Below, piece after piece: positions 18,610-26,159 of a DNA stretch of 64,000 nt. Numbering within the stretch: position 1 is the stretch's first letter; the number at the start of each line of letters is the position of its first letter. Both the position numbers and the translations under genes were made by a program. Location: the NCBI GenBank assembly GCA_023435305.1, contig JAEYRV010000042.1, positions 1 to 64,000 on the forward strand. The letters run 5' to 3'. The DNA is from Bacillota bacterium. GTDB lineage: Bacteria; Bacillota; Clostridia; Acetivibrionales; DTU013. The notes beneath the pieces are model-generated. The model ran no database searches. It was not told the DNA's origin and saw only the letters and a list, made by a program, of their open reading frames with translations.

Positions 18610-18769
18610 TCTAATACTACCTTTATATATAAGGAGTGTGAATTTGTCTTTATTGAGAGAATCCTTTTACTTAGATTATCTTCTATCTTCTTATATCAAA
18701 ATATAAATTATCCTTCGTGTAAAAAAACATACATATCATAAAACGATTATGTTATATTTTATGACTTTA

Positions 18770-18778
18770 TGTTATAAT
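18770..18778 (+). promoter_or_regulatory. soj-spo0J promoter (extended -10)
   Basis: TGTTATAAT, an extended -10 (TGnTATAAT), lies about 40 bp upstream of the soj start. No good -35 is seen 17 bp upstream. Confidence 0.5.
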
Positions 18779-18819
18779 TACATAGATCAATAGTACTTAC
18801 GACGTTAGGAGTGAAGCAA

Positions 18820-19596
18820 TTGGCCAAGGTTATAGCTATTGCAAATCAGAAGGGTGGAGTAGGCAAGACCACAACGGCGGTCAACCTCAGCTCATGTCTT
18901 GCATATAAGGGCAAGAAGACAGTTATTATAGATGTTGATCCGCAGGGCAATACCACCAGCGGCCTTGGCATTGACAAAAAGATAATCAGCAAATCAATAT
19001 ACGATGTGATAATCAATGATGAAAATATAGAAAATGCTTTGATGAAGACAATGATAGACGATCTTTATATATGTCCATCCAATATTCAGCTCGTAGGCGC
19101 AGAGGTCGAGCTGGTGTCTGTTATATCAAGAGAAACCAGGATGAAAGCTGCAATAGATGACATCAGAGATAAGTATGATTTTATACTGATAGATTGTCCG
19201 CCATCCCTCGGATTACTGACATTGAATGCATTGACTGCGGCAGATACGATACTGGTGCCGATACAGTGCGAGTATTATGCACTCGAGGGATTGAGTCAGC
19301 TAATGAATACCGTCAAGCTTGTCCAGAGACACTTAAACCCGGCATTGGATGTAGAGGGTGTCGTATTGACTATGTTTGATGCAAGGACCAACCTGTCTAT
19401 ACAGGTCGTCGAGGATGTAAAAAAGCACTTCAGAAACAAGGTGTACAGAACAGTAATACCCAGGAATGTGCGTCTGAGTGAGGCTCCAAGCTTTGGCCTT
19501 CCGATCATACTCTACGATGCAAAATCAAAGGGTGCGGAGTGTTATCTGGATCTTGCACAGGAGGTCATAGACTATTCCACGGAGGTAAGAAGGTAA
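18820..19596 (+). CDS. soj: chromosome partitioning ATPase Soj/ParA
   Basis: This ParA-family ATPase works with Spo0J and parS in origin segregation and regulates DnaA in Bacillus. It has the deviant Walker A KGGVGKTTTAVN and the LIDCPPSLGLLTLNAL Walker B region. The start is set at TTG 18820 (MAKVIAIANQKGG) because AGGAG is eight bases upstream; a GTG at 18811 abuts that motif and is too close. The product is 258 residues. Confidence 0.95.
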   Translation: MAKVIAIANQKGGVGKTTTAVNLSSCLAYKGKKTVIIDVDPQGNTTSGLGIDKKIISKSIYDVIINDENIENALMKTMIDDLYICPSNIQLVGAEVELVSVISRETRMKAAIDDIRDKYDFILIDCPPSLGLLTLNALTAADTILVPIQCEYYALEGLSQLMNTVKLVQRHLNPALDVEGVVLTMFDARTNLSIQVVEDVKKHFRNKVYRTVIPRNVRLSEAPSFGLPIILYDAKSKGAECYLDLAQEVIDYSTEVRR

Positions 19597-19597
19597 T

Positions 19598-20449
19598 ATG
19601 AAAAAGGGTTTGGGTAAAGGCCTTGGGGCGCTGATAGAATCAGTAGAAAATGAAAATAACGGTGTCAGGGAAGTAAGAATAAATGAAATAGAGCCGAATA
19701 TAGATCAGCCGCGTAAGCATTTTAATGATGAAAAGCTGGCGCAGCTTGCCGATTCCATAAAACAGCATGGGGTAGTGCAGCCACTGATAGTACATCGTGA
19801 TGGAAGTACATACAAGATCGTCGCAGGAGAAAGAAGATGGAGAGCCGCCAGACTGGCAGGACTTCAGACGGTGCCTGTGATCGTGAGAGAGCTTTCCAGC
19901 AAGCAGGTAATGGAAATCGCTCTTATAGAAAACATCCAAAGAGAAGACCTGAACCCGATAGAAGAGGCTGAGGCATATGAAAGGCTTATTTCAGAATATG
20001 GTATGACTCAGGAAGAAGTATCGGAAACAGTGGGTAAAAGCAGACCTGCAATAACAAATTCAATAAGGCTGCTGTCTCTTCAGGATAAGATAAAATCCAG
20101 CCTTATCTCCGGAGAAATAAGCAGCGGTCATGCAAGAGCCCTGTTATCAATTGACAGCAATGATATTCAGCTTAAAGCACTTGATGAGATAAATAAGAAG
20201 GATTTGAGTGTAAGGGAAACAGAATTGCTGGTCAAGCAATTGTCGACTCCAAAGAAGCCAAAGAAAGCAAAAGTATCCGACGCCGAGTACCAGGCGATCG
20301 AAGAAAGATTCAGAGAGATATTCGGTACACGTGTCAGGATAATGAACAATAGAAAGAATGGGAAAATACTGATAGAATATTACTCGCCGGATGAACTGGA
20401 CAGAATAATAAATATCGTGGAAGGTATAGGTAAAAGTTACCAGAAATAG
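19598..20449 (+). CDS. spo0J: chromosome partitioning protein Spo0J/ParB
   Basis: This ParB CTPase loads at parS. The 283-residue protein begins KKGLGKGLGALIE, has IDQPRKHF, the GERRWRAARLAG CTP-binding box, ENIQREDLNPIEEAEAY, and a helix-turn-helix (TQEEVSETVGKSRPAITNSIRLL). It starts two bases after the soj stop codon. Four exact parS sites surround the pair. Confidence 0.96.
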   Translation: MKKGLGKGLGALIESVENENNGVREVRINEIEPNIDQPRKHFNDEKLAQLADSIKQHGVVQPLIVHRDGSTYKIVAGERRWRAARLAGLQTVPVIVRELSSKQVMEIALIENIQREDLNPIEEAEAYERLISEYGMTQEEVSETVGKSRPAITNSIRLLSLQDKIKSSLISGEISSGHARALLSIDSNDIQLKALDEINKKDLSVRETELLVKQLSTPKKPKKAKVSDAEYQAIEERFREIFGTRVRIMNNRKNGKILIEYYSPDELDRIINIVEGIGKSYQK

Positions 20450-20574
20450 CCACCTCACAAAATCGCCTCCAATGCGTTTTTGGATACATGGCAATATGAT
20501 TTTACATTGAGAAGAAGAAAAGTCTAGAAAATAAAAATAGAGGCTAATACGAAGAAACACCAAAAAAAGTAATA

Positions 20575-20590
20575 TGTTTCACGTGAAACA
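20575..20590. other. parS site 4
   Basis: A fourth exact copy of TGTTTCACGTGAAACA, just downstream of spo0J and 43 bp before the next gene. Confidence 0.93.
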
Positions 20591-20632
20591 TATAAGACAC
20601 CAAAAAATCATACCTTCAAGGAGATATCAGCA

Positions 20633-21148
20633 ATGGAAATACTGGGATTAAAAATGGAATTGTTCATATTGATCTGCGTGAACTTTTTCCTGATAGTAGT
20701 GCTCTTTTTAATGAATATCTCAAACAAAGCAAAAATTAAAAAGCTGAAGAACAAATACAATAAGTTTATGAACGGACTTGGTGATGTGAGCATTGAGGAA
20801 TTGCTCGAGGACTGTATCAACAAGGTGAACAATGTTCAGGGAAAGAATAAGGATATAGAATATCAGCTGAATACAATAAAGAGGAACATGTATTACTGTG
20901 TGCAGAAGGTTGGAATAGTAAGGTACAATGCTTTTGATGATGTTGGAAGTGATCTGTGTTTTTCAATAGCGCTGCTTGACAATAATGATGATGGTGTAGT
21001 TATCAGCAGTCTGTACGCCAGGGACAGCTCTTCAACATATGCCAAACCAGTATCAAGAGGAAAATCAAGGTATGCTCTTTCAGCCGAGGAGATAAAAGCG
21101 ATAGATGATGCAAGGAAGAAGCATATTTCGAGCACGTATGATTCGTAA
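20633..21148 (+). CDS. DUF4446 family membrane-anchored protein
   Basis: A 171-residue protein with one N-terminal transmembrane helix (about residues 9-28, FILICVNFFLIVVLFLM), a short basic coiled stretch, and a conserved C-terminal domain (KVGIVRYNAFDDVGSDLCFSI). This matches DUF4446, a family of unknown function commonly found right after spo0J in Clostridia. The AGGAG site is suitably placed before the ATG. Confidence 0.82.
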   Translation: MEILGLKMELFILICVNFFLIVVLFLMNISNKAKIKKLKNKYNKFMNGLGDVSIEELLEDCINKVNNVQGKNKDIEYQLNTIKRNMYYCVQKVGIVRYNAFDDVGSDLCFSIALLDNNDDGVVISSLYARDSSSTYAKPVSRGKSRYALSAEEIKAIDDARKKHISSTYDS

Positions 21149-21246
21149 AACTCACGGTCATTTTCATCCGGCAGCACAGAGAAAAATTTTTCGTACTAAG
21201 TTTCATTTAAAAGATACGAAAAATATTTACTTCAGGGGGTCCCACT

Positions 21247-21981
21247 ATGAGTGATAAAAAGAAGAAGTCAAGCGTATGGCTGTATGCAGTCATACTTTTT
21301 TTCAGCGCCTTTATAGTACTGGTATTTGCAGGGTATAGTCAAATCAGGCTGAATAAGAGTCTTGAGAGTTATAAAAACCAGGTATTCAATACCGAATCAG
21401 AACGAGAAATGTATCAACAGCATTTTGCCAGCGCTCAGGAAATGAATGAGGAACTGAATAAGGAGATCGATGATCTGAAGATGCAGGTCGATAGCCTGAA
21501 GCAGGAAATCAAAGCACTCGAGGAGAGTAATGCCGATCTGGAATCAAAGCTTCAGACCGCAGAAGCACATGAAGTGAAATTATCCAATGCAATGAAATTG
21601 TTTCTGGATGGAAGAGCGGCGGAATGTGTCGACTTCATTAAAACTATCGATACTGAGCATATGAAAAAGGATACTTTGGCAATGCTGGATACATTACGGC
21701 AGAAAGCCAGTGCTCAGGCTGGTGAACTTCTATATGATGAGGGCTATGAGCTGTATTCGGAGAAAAAGTATGCAGAGGCTATATCAGCTTTTGAGCTTTC
21801 TTTTAAATATGCTCCCGAAGGTGAATTTTCTGATAAGTGCCTCTATTACCTTTCATACTCTGAACTAAAAGCAGGAGATAAGGAAAAGGCTGTTGATAAT
21901 ATGGTGCTGCTGACTGTGAAATTTCCTGAAAGTAAATACATATCCAAAGCAAAGAGCTTTATAAAACAGTATCAGGAATGA
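21247..21981 (+). CDS. membrane-anchored coiled-coil protein with TPR-like repeats
   Basis: A 244-residue protein with a transmembrane helix at about 10-30, a long coiled coil (about 32-115), and a C-terminal helical part resembling tetratricopeptide repeats (YDEGYELYSEKKYAEAISAFELSFKYAP). It would be anchored in the membrane with the repeats outside. No specific function is recognised. GGGGG precedes the ATG. Confidence 0.75.
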   Translation: MSDKKKKSSVWLYAVILFFSAFIVLVFAGYSQIRLNKSLESYKNQVFNTESEREMYQQHFASAQEMNEELNKEIDDLKMQVDSLKQEIKALEESNADLESKLQTAEAHEVKLSNAMKLFLDGRAAECVDFIKTIDTEHMKKDTLAMLDTLRQKASAQAGELLYDEGYELYSEKKYAEAISAFELSFKYAPEGEFSDKCLYYLSYSELKAGDKEKAVDNMVLLTVKFPESKYISKAKSFIKQYQE

Positions 21982-21987
21982 GAGTGA

Positions 21988-22018
21988 CCGCCGTATGGAA
22001 CCTGCTCCATGTTTGGCG
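21988..22018 (+). terminator. possible terminator hairpin
   Basis: CCGCC and GGCGG enclose an inner ATGGA/TCCAT stem, just after the preceding stop codon. No clear T run follows, so termination is uncertain. Confidence 0.35.
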
Positions 22019-22064
22019 GACGGTACTGTCTTTCTTTGTGGCATAATGTGTTAGCTTAACAGTG

Positions 22065-22093
22065 TTGACAAAGGACCGGCCATATAGTAGAAT
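22065..22093 (+). promoter_or_regulatory. tRNA-Ser promoter
   Basis: Perfect TTGACA (22065-22070), 17-bp spacer, TAGAAT (22088-22093), ending 26 bp before the first tRNA. Confidence 0.7.
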
Positions 22094-22119
22094 ATACTAC
22101 GTCGCTCGATTGAAGATAT

Positions 22120-22210
22120 GGAGAGATGGTCGAGTTGGTTTAAGGCACCGGTCTTGAAAACCGGCGTAGTCGTGAGGCTACCGTGAGTTCGAATCTCACT
22201 CTCTCCGCCA
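22120..22210 (+). tRNA. tRNA-Ser (anticodon UGA)
   Basis: A 91-base class II tRNA with acceptor GGAGAGA/TCTCTCC, discriminator G and encoded CCA, T-arm GTTCGAATC, and an anticodon loop CTTGAAA on a CCGGT/ACCGG stem giving TGA (22155-22157). The long variable arm is as expected for serine. Confidence 0.96.
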
Positions 22211-22249
22211 CTGCAGTACCAATTAAATAGTATTACAGATTTTCGATTT

Positions 22250-22341
22250 GGAGAAGTACCCAAGCAGGTCGAAGGGGACGGTTTGCTAAACCGTTAGTAG
22301 GGGCAACTCTAGCCGGGGTTCGAATCCCCGCTTCTCCGCCA
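22250..22341 (+). tRNA. tRNA-Ser (anticodon GCU)
   Basis: A 92-base class II tRNA with acceptor GGAGAAG/CTTCTCC, discriminator G and encoded CCA. The loop TTGCTAA on ACGGT/ACCGT gives anticodon GCT (22285-22287). It is 39 bp after the first tRNA and shares its promoter and terminator. Confidence 0.96.
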
Positions 22342-22349
22342 CATTATGT

Positions 22350-22385
22350 CTGAAAACCCGCTATTTTAGCGGGTTTTCAGCATAT
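22350..22385 (+). terminator. tRNA-Ser operon terminator
   Basis: A 13-bp stem whose core is GAAAACCCGCT / AGCGGGTTTTC with a short loop. The same core recurs at 22743-22773. Confidence 0.75.
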
Positions 22386-22445
22386 TTGCACACTTCTTCG
22401 ATCCACTCATTTTAAAACAGAAACTAAGATGGATGGTAAAAACAG

Positions 22446-22677
22446 AGGGCACTACTCACTTTTTCAACTTTTGAACGATACATATGAGAAAAGTTCTCAT
22501 TCTTATTGTTCATTATCTATGAAATAAGCCAATTGGACTATAAAATACAGCTTTCCAGAACGTGGTTTTGTTCAAAAGCTGCAAAAACGAGTAGTGCCCT
22601 AGGGGTTTTGTTCAAAAGCTGCAAAAACGAGTAGTGCCCTTGGTGTTTTGATCAAAGTTGAAAAACGAGCAGTCCCA
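22446..22677. repeat. MITE-like inverted-repeat element with extra right-end copies
   Basis: The left end, AGGGCACTACTC...CTTTTGAAC (22446-22476), matches the reverse complement of the segment ending at 22600 at 27 of 31 bases, giving a 155-bp element with 31-bp terminal inverted repeats. The right end is then repeated: an identical 37-bp unit at 22564-22600 and 22604-22640 (period 40) and a diverged third copy at about 22645-22677. No coding frame is present inside. It fills the 446-bp gap between the tRNAs and ferritin and is probably a non-autonomous mobile element remnant. Confidence 0.6.
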
Positions 22678-22736
22678 TAAGAGTTTTCTGTGTAATGTAA
22701 TACCTCTCGGAAAATTACCTTTCGGACAGTCTGGCC

Positions 22737-22780
22737 AAAATGCCGAAAACCCGCTATTTTAGCGGGTTTTCGGCATTTTT
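22737..22780. terminator. bidirectional terminator, twin of the tRNA terminator
   Basis: A 19-bp stem (22737-22755 with 22761-22779) flanked by As and Ts. It lies right after the ferritin stop codon on the minus strand and can also stop plus-strand transcription. The inner 27 bases are identical to those of the terminator at 22350. Confidence 0.75.
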
Positions 22781-22787
22781 ATGAACA

Positions 22788-23300
22788 TTATAATACCAAT
22801 GACGGCGGGGCATATATACGTGCCTTCATTTCACTGTTGAGCATATAGAGTCCCTTTGGATCGCTGCCAAACAGATCGTACTTCTTTATGTTGTCGTCCG
22901 CATTCTTTTCTTCCTCGCCCTGCTCTTTTACAAACCAGTCAAGGAATTGGATGGTACGGAAGTCATTGATCTTGGCCGCTTCTGCATAAATATTGTTTAT
23001 TGATGCTGTGACAAACTGTTCATGCTCCAGGGACTTTACCAGCGGGCCTCTGAAGTCGGTGTAGCTCATACCGGGAGCCGCTATTTCTGCAAGATGGACC
23101 GATTCTCCGTTATTGAGCAGGTATTGGCGGATAAGCATTGCATGATCTCTTTCCTCCTGAGTCTGCACATAAAACCAGTTCTCATAACCATCCAGATTAT
23201 TGTCCGAATAGTAATCCGACATTTCCAAATAGAGATATGCGGAGAAAAGCTCTTTGTTGATTTGCTCGTTGAGCAGTTTTGCTACTGTCTTGTTCAGCAT
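22788..23300 (-). CDS. ferritin
   Basis: This iron-storage protein oxidises Fe(II) and holds it as mineral in a 24-mer cage. The sequence MLNKTVAKLLNEQINKELFSAYLYLEMS and the later EERDHAMLIRQYL provide the ferroxidase Glu/His set of non-haem bacterial ferritins. The start is taken at 23300 because GGAAAGG lies nine bases upstream; a codon three residues earlier abuts that site. The product is 170 residues. Confidence 0.93.
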   Translation of the reverse strand: MLNKTVAKLLNEQINKELFSAYLYLEMSDYYSDNNLDGYENWFYVQTQEERDHAMLIRQYLLNNGESVHLAEIAAPGMSYTDFRGPLVKSLEHEQFVTASINNIYAEAAKINDFRTIQFLDWFVKEQGEEEKNADDNIKKYDLFGSDPKGLYMLNSEMKARIYAPPSLVL

Positions 23301-23524
23301 AATTTTCATCCTTTCCGATTGATCCTTTTACATAAATAATATCATATATTTCCCCCAAAAATATTCTTTGTAACATGTTTTGTCTCCATCATGATATGAA
23401 AAAAAGCCACGATTTTGAGTAAGAATGTCTCCTTTTTCCAGAAGGAATCGCTGATATACTAGAATTATCAGGGGTAAGGTGTTCCCCTGAATGTATCAAA
23501 TATATAGAGAGAACAGGGAGGAAC

Positions 23525-24466
23525 TTGAAAGTGGTTAGAAAGAGATTGGCAGGCGCATTATTGATCGCAGCTTTTTGCACCATGGTACTAACTGGCTGCG
23601 GAAACGGACAGAAGGATGTCCCGGTTTCAGATCCGGCATCGCCGCCGGCGGAGCAAATTTCATCTGCAGTGGATACGACCGGATCAGACACATCAACAGT
23701 GGCACCGGAGAGCATACCAGCAAATGACACTGCCCAGGAAACAGCTCCGGCTGAGGCTCCAAAGGAAGAACTGCAATGGGATACGGAAACTCTGAAGAAT
23801 GACACGGGGAAAACACTGATAAGGTGTATAGGGAATCAAAGGGATGCCAATTTCCATGTCAGCTTCGGCATAGTGTCTACCAAGGGGACGACAATATTGG
23901 CGGATCCCATCTATTCAACGAAAGACAGGGGTTATATCAAGACCGATATCCTTACTGTCTCACATTCCCACAGCGATCATTACAATCAAAAGCTGCAGAA
24001 CAAAATGAAGGATTATGCGAGGCTTTCCTATTTTAAAGCTGAAGACTTTACCGTAGAGGATGTAAATGTTATAGGAGTCAATGCCTCACATTCTTCGGAT
24101 CCGATCAATGAGTCGCGGCCGAGCAATGTAATAAATGTATATGAGGTTGATGGCATCAGAATAGCTCACATGGGGGACATGGGACAGGATGAGCTTACGG
24201 CGGATCAGCTTGAGAAGCTGGGACAGGTGGATATTGTTATGACTATTATCACCAATGCACCTGCTTTTGGTTCAGCAACAGAGAAGAATATCAGAGTATT
24301 ACAGCAACTGAATCCCAAGATCGTTATGCCGACACATTACAATGAGGATGTGATCGCAGAGACGATGAGCGCTCTTGGAGTCAAAGAATGCGAGAGAGCT
24401 TCCGAACTGGTTTTAAGCAAGGAAGACTTGAAGGACATGCCAATGAGGTTCATTATTGTTGAATAA
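23525..24466 (+). CDS. lipoprotein with metallo-beta-lactamase fold (UlaG-like)
   Basis: A 313-residue exported lipoprotein: signal peptide with lipobox LTGC (Cys25), a Ser/Thr/Pro/Ala-rich linker (about 30-85), then a metallo-beta-lactamase-like hydrolase domain with SHSHSDHYNQ (His147, His149, Asp151, His152) and later GDMGQDEL and MPTHYN metal ligands. The substrate is unknown. The start is TTG after GGGAGG; GTG two codons on is an alternative. It is immediately upstream of the MBOAT cluster but separated by a terminator. Confidence 0.85.
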   Translation: MKVVRKRLAGALLIAAFCTMVLTGCGNGQKDVPVSDPASPPAEQISSAVDTTGSDTSTVAPESIPANDTAQETAPAEAPKEELQWDTETLKNDTGKTLIRCIGNQRDANFHVSFGIVSTKGTTILADPIYSTKDRGYIKTDILTVSHSHSDHYNQKLQNKMKDYARLSYFKAEDFTVEDVNVIGVNASHSSDPINESRPSNVINVYEVDGIRIAHMGDMGQDELTADQLEKLGQVDIVMTIITNAPAFGSATEKNIRVLQQLNPKIVMPTHYNEDVIAETMSALGVKECERASELVLSKEDLKDMPMRFIIVE

Positions 24467-24473
24467 TAGAAAC

Positions 24474-24510
24474 GGGACGTCAGATGTAATATCCGGCGTC
24501 CCTGTTTTTT
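24474..24510 (+). terminator. terminator of the UlaG-like lipoprotein gene
   Basis: A GGGACG/CGTCCC stem (24474-24479 with 24497-24502) with inner pairing and six following Ts, eight bases after the stop codon. Confidence 0.75.
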
Positions 24511-24644
24511 ATCATTTGTTCGTCTCCGGATCAGGACCGTATGAGTATCCGTATCAGCACAGTTGATGAAAAATGCATTATATGTTAGAATTACAGCGTT
24601 CTGAGTATTTTGACCTGAACCTGAAGGGAAGCAAAAAAGCATAT

Positions 24645-26066
24645 ATGATTTTTTCATCATACACATTCATTTTTATATTTCTACCGATAGTATTTACAGT
24701 CTACTATCTTGCCCAGAGGTTTTTGGGGGACAAGCCGGCAAAGGCATGGCTGGTGGGTGCGTCCCTGTATTTTTATGCTCATGGGAGCCTTGTTTTCTTA
24801 CCGATACTGGCAGGTACTGTGGTATTCAACTATATAATCGTAAAGCTGATGAGAAAGTACAGCAGCAGGCCAGTGCTCCGAAAGCTGCTGATGGCAATGG
24901 CAGCACTGGAGAATCTCGGGCTGCTGTTCTATTTCAAATATACGAATTTCTTCCTTCAGAATTTTAACTATATTCTTGGAAGAGACCAGGTCCTGCTTAA
25001 GATAATACTGCCTATAGGCATCTCCTTTTATACCTTTCAGATATTGTCCCATGTTATTGACACCTTCAGGGGTGAAGGGGAGGACAGTACATTTCTGGAG
25101 TTTTCACTGTTTGTGACATTCTTTCCCCAGCTGATCGTAGGGCCGATAATCCGCCATGACGATATGCTGGAGCAGATACGCTCAGATAAGATCAGAAGGC
25201 TTGATACAGCTAATATCATGAGGGGAATAACCCTTTTTTCCATAGGCTGCGCTAAGAAAATACTGATAGCCGACACATTGATAACCCATGCCCAGAACTT
25301 CTACAATGTCATGGGCGGCGGCAATTTCTTCGAGGCGTGGGGAGCTGTTCTGGCATATACCTTCGCCTATTATTTCGATTTCTCGGGATATGTGGATATG
25401 GCCCTTGGCCTGGGACTTTTCTTCAATATCAGGCTGCCCGAGAACTTCAATTCCCCATACAAAGCAAGAAATTTTGCTGATTTCTGGAGAAGATGGAACA
25501 TCACTGTTTCGACCTTTTTCAATGACTATGTTTTCAGAAGGATATTCAAATTCGGAAACGGGATACCGAAGCTGATACTGGCCACACTCGTGACATTCAT
25601 CGTGTCCGGCCTGTGGCATGGCGCCAGCTGGCATTATGTGTTCTGGGGGCTGGCAAATGGAATACTTGTTTGCTTTGCCAATATCATGACGCTGAAGAGA
25701 AAGAAGATGCCGTTTTTTCCTGCGTGGGCTCTTACATTTTTCTTTGTGCTGCTGACCAGAGTGCTTTTTGATGCAAACGGTATGACCCAGGCAGTGAGCG
25801 TTTACAGGACAATGCTTGATATAAGGCCTGCCATATCAGGGTTTACAGCTTTCCTTGATATGGGCCTTGTATATATAAAGGATAATTTGCTTGTGGCCGG
25901 CCTTGTTATACTCGGCGCCTGCATCAGCTTCTTTGCACCGAACAGCCGGGAGCTGCTGGAGGATAGGGAGCCAAGATGGTATCATGCTGTTTTCAGCGGA
26001 GCTTTGATCACATTGTCACTGTTTTTTATGGGCGGTGTTTCAAACTTCCTGTACTTTCAGTTCTGA
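24645..26066 (+). CDS. MBOAT family O-acyltransferase (DltB/AlgI-like)
   Basis: This polytopic membrane-bound O-acyltransferase moves an acyl group across or onto an extracellular glycan. The catalytic-type His is in VSGLWHGASWHYVFWG (His325 of 473). The conserved FWRRWH motif reads FWRRWN here, so one usually conserved His is Asn. The start is taken at MIFSSYTFIFIFLPIV, the usual family beginning; the frame is open 24 codons further upstream. It heads a run followed by an SGNH protein, a carrier protein and an FkbH protein, analogous to dltB. Confidence 0.9.
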   Translation: MIFSSYTFIFIFLPIVFTVYYLAQRFLGDKPAKAWLVGASLYFYAHGSLVFLPILAGTVVFNYIIVKLMRKYSSRPVLRKLLMAMAALENLGLLFYFKYTNFFLQNFNYILGRDQVLLKIILPIGISFYTFQILSHVIDTFRGEGEDSTFLEFSLFVTFFPQLIVGPIIRHDDMLEQIRSDKIRRLDTANIMRGITLFSIGCAKKILIADTLITHAQNFYNVMGGGNFFEAWGAVLAYTFAYYFDFSGYVDMALGLGLFFNIRLPENFNSPYKARNFADFWRRWNITVSTFFNDYVFRRIFKFGNGIPKLILATLVTFIVSGLWHGASWHYVFWGLANGILVCFANIMTLKRKKMPFFPAWALTFFFVLLTRVLFDANGMTQAVSVYRTMLDIRPAISGFTAFLDMGLVYIKDNLLVAGLVILGACISFFAPNSRELLEDREPRWYHAVFSGALITLSLFFMGGVSNFLYFQF

Positions 26067-26159
26067 CGAAAAGTAAGGCGGAACGCCGAAAGCTCAGGCA
26101 GGCTGCTGCGGGCGAAACGGATAGAATCGGAGAATATTTGCGGAGAGGGTCTTGGGAAA

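Noticed and set aside
22564..22677. Tandem 37-bp repeats as a CRISPR array
   Set aside because: There are only two exact copies with a 3-bp interval and no spacers; the unit also occurs inverted at 22446, as expected for an inverted-repeat element.
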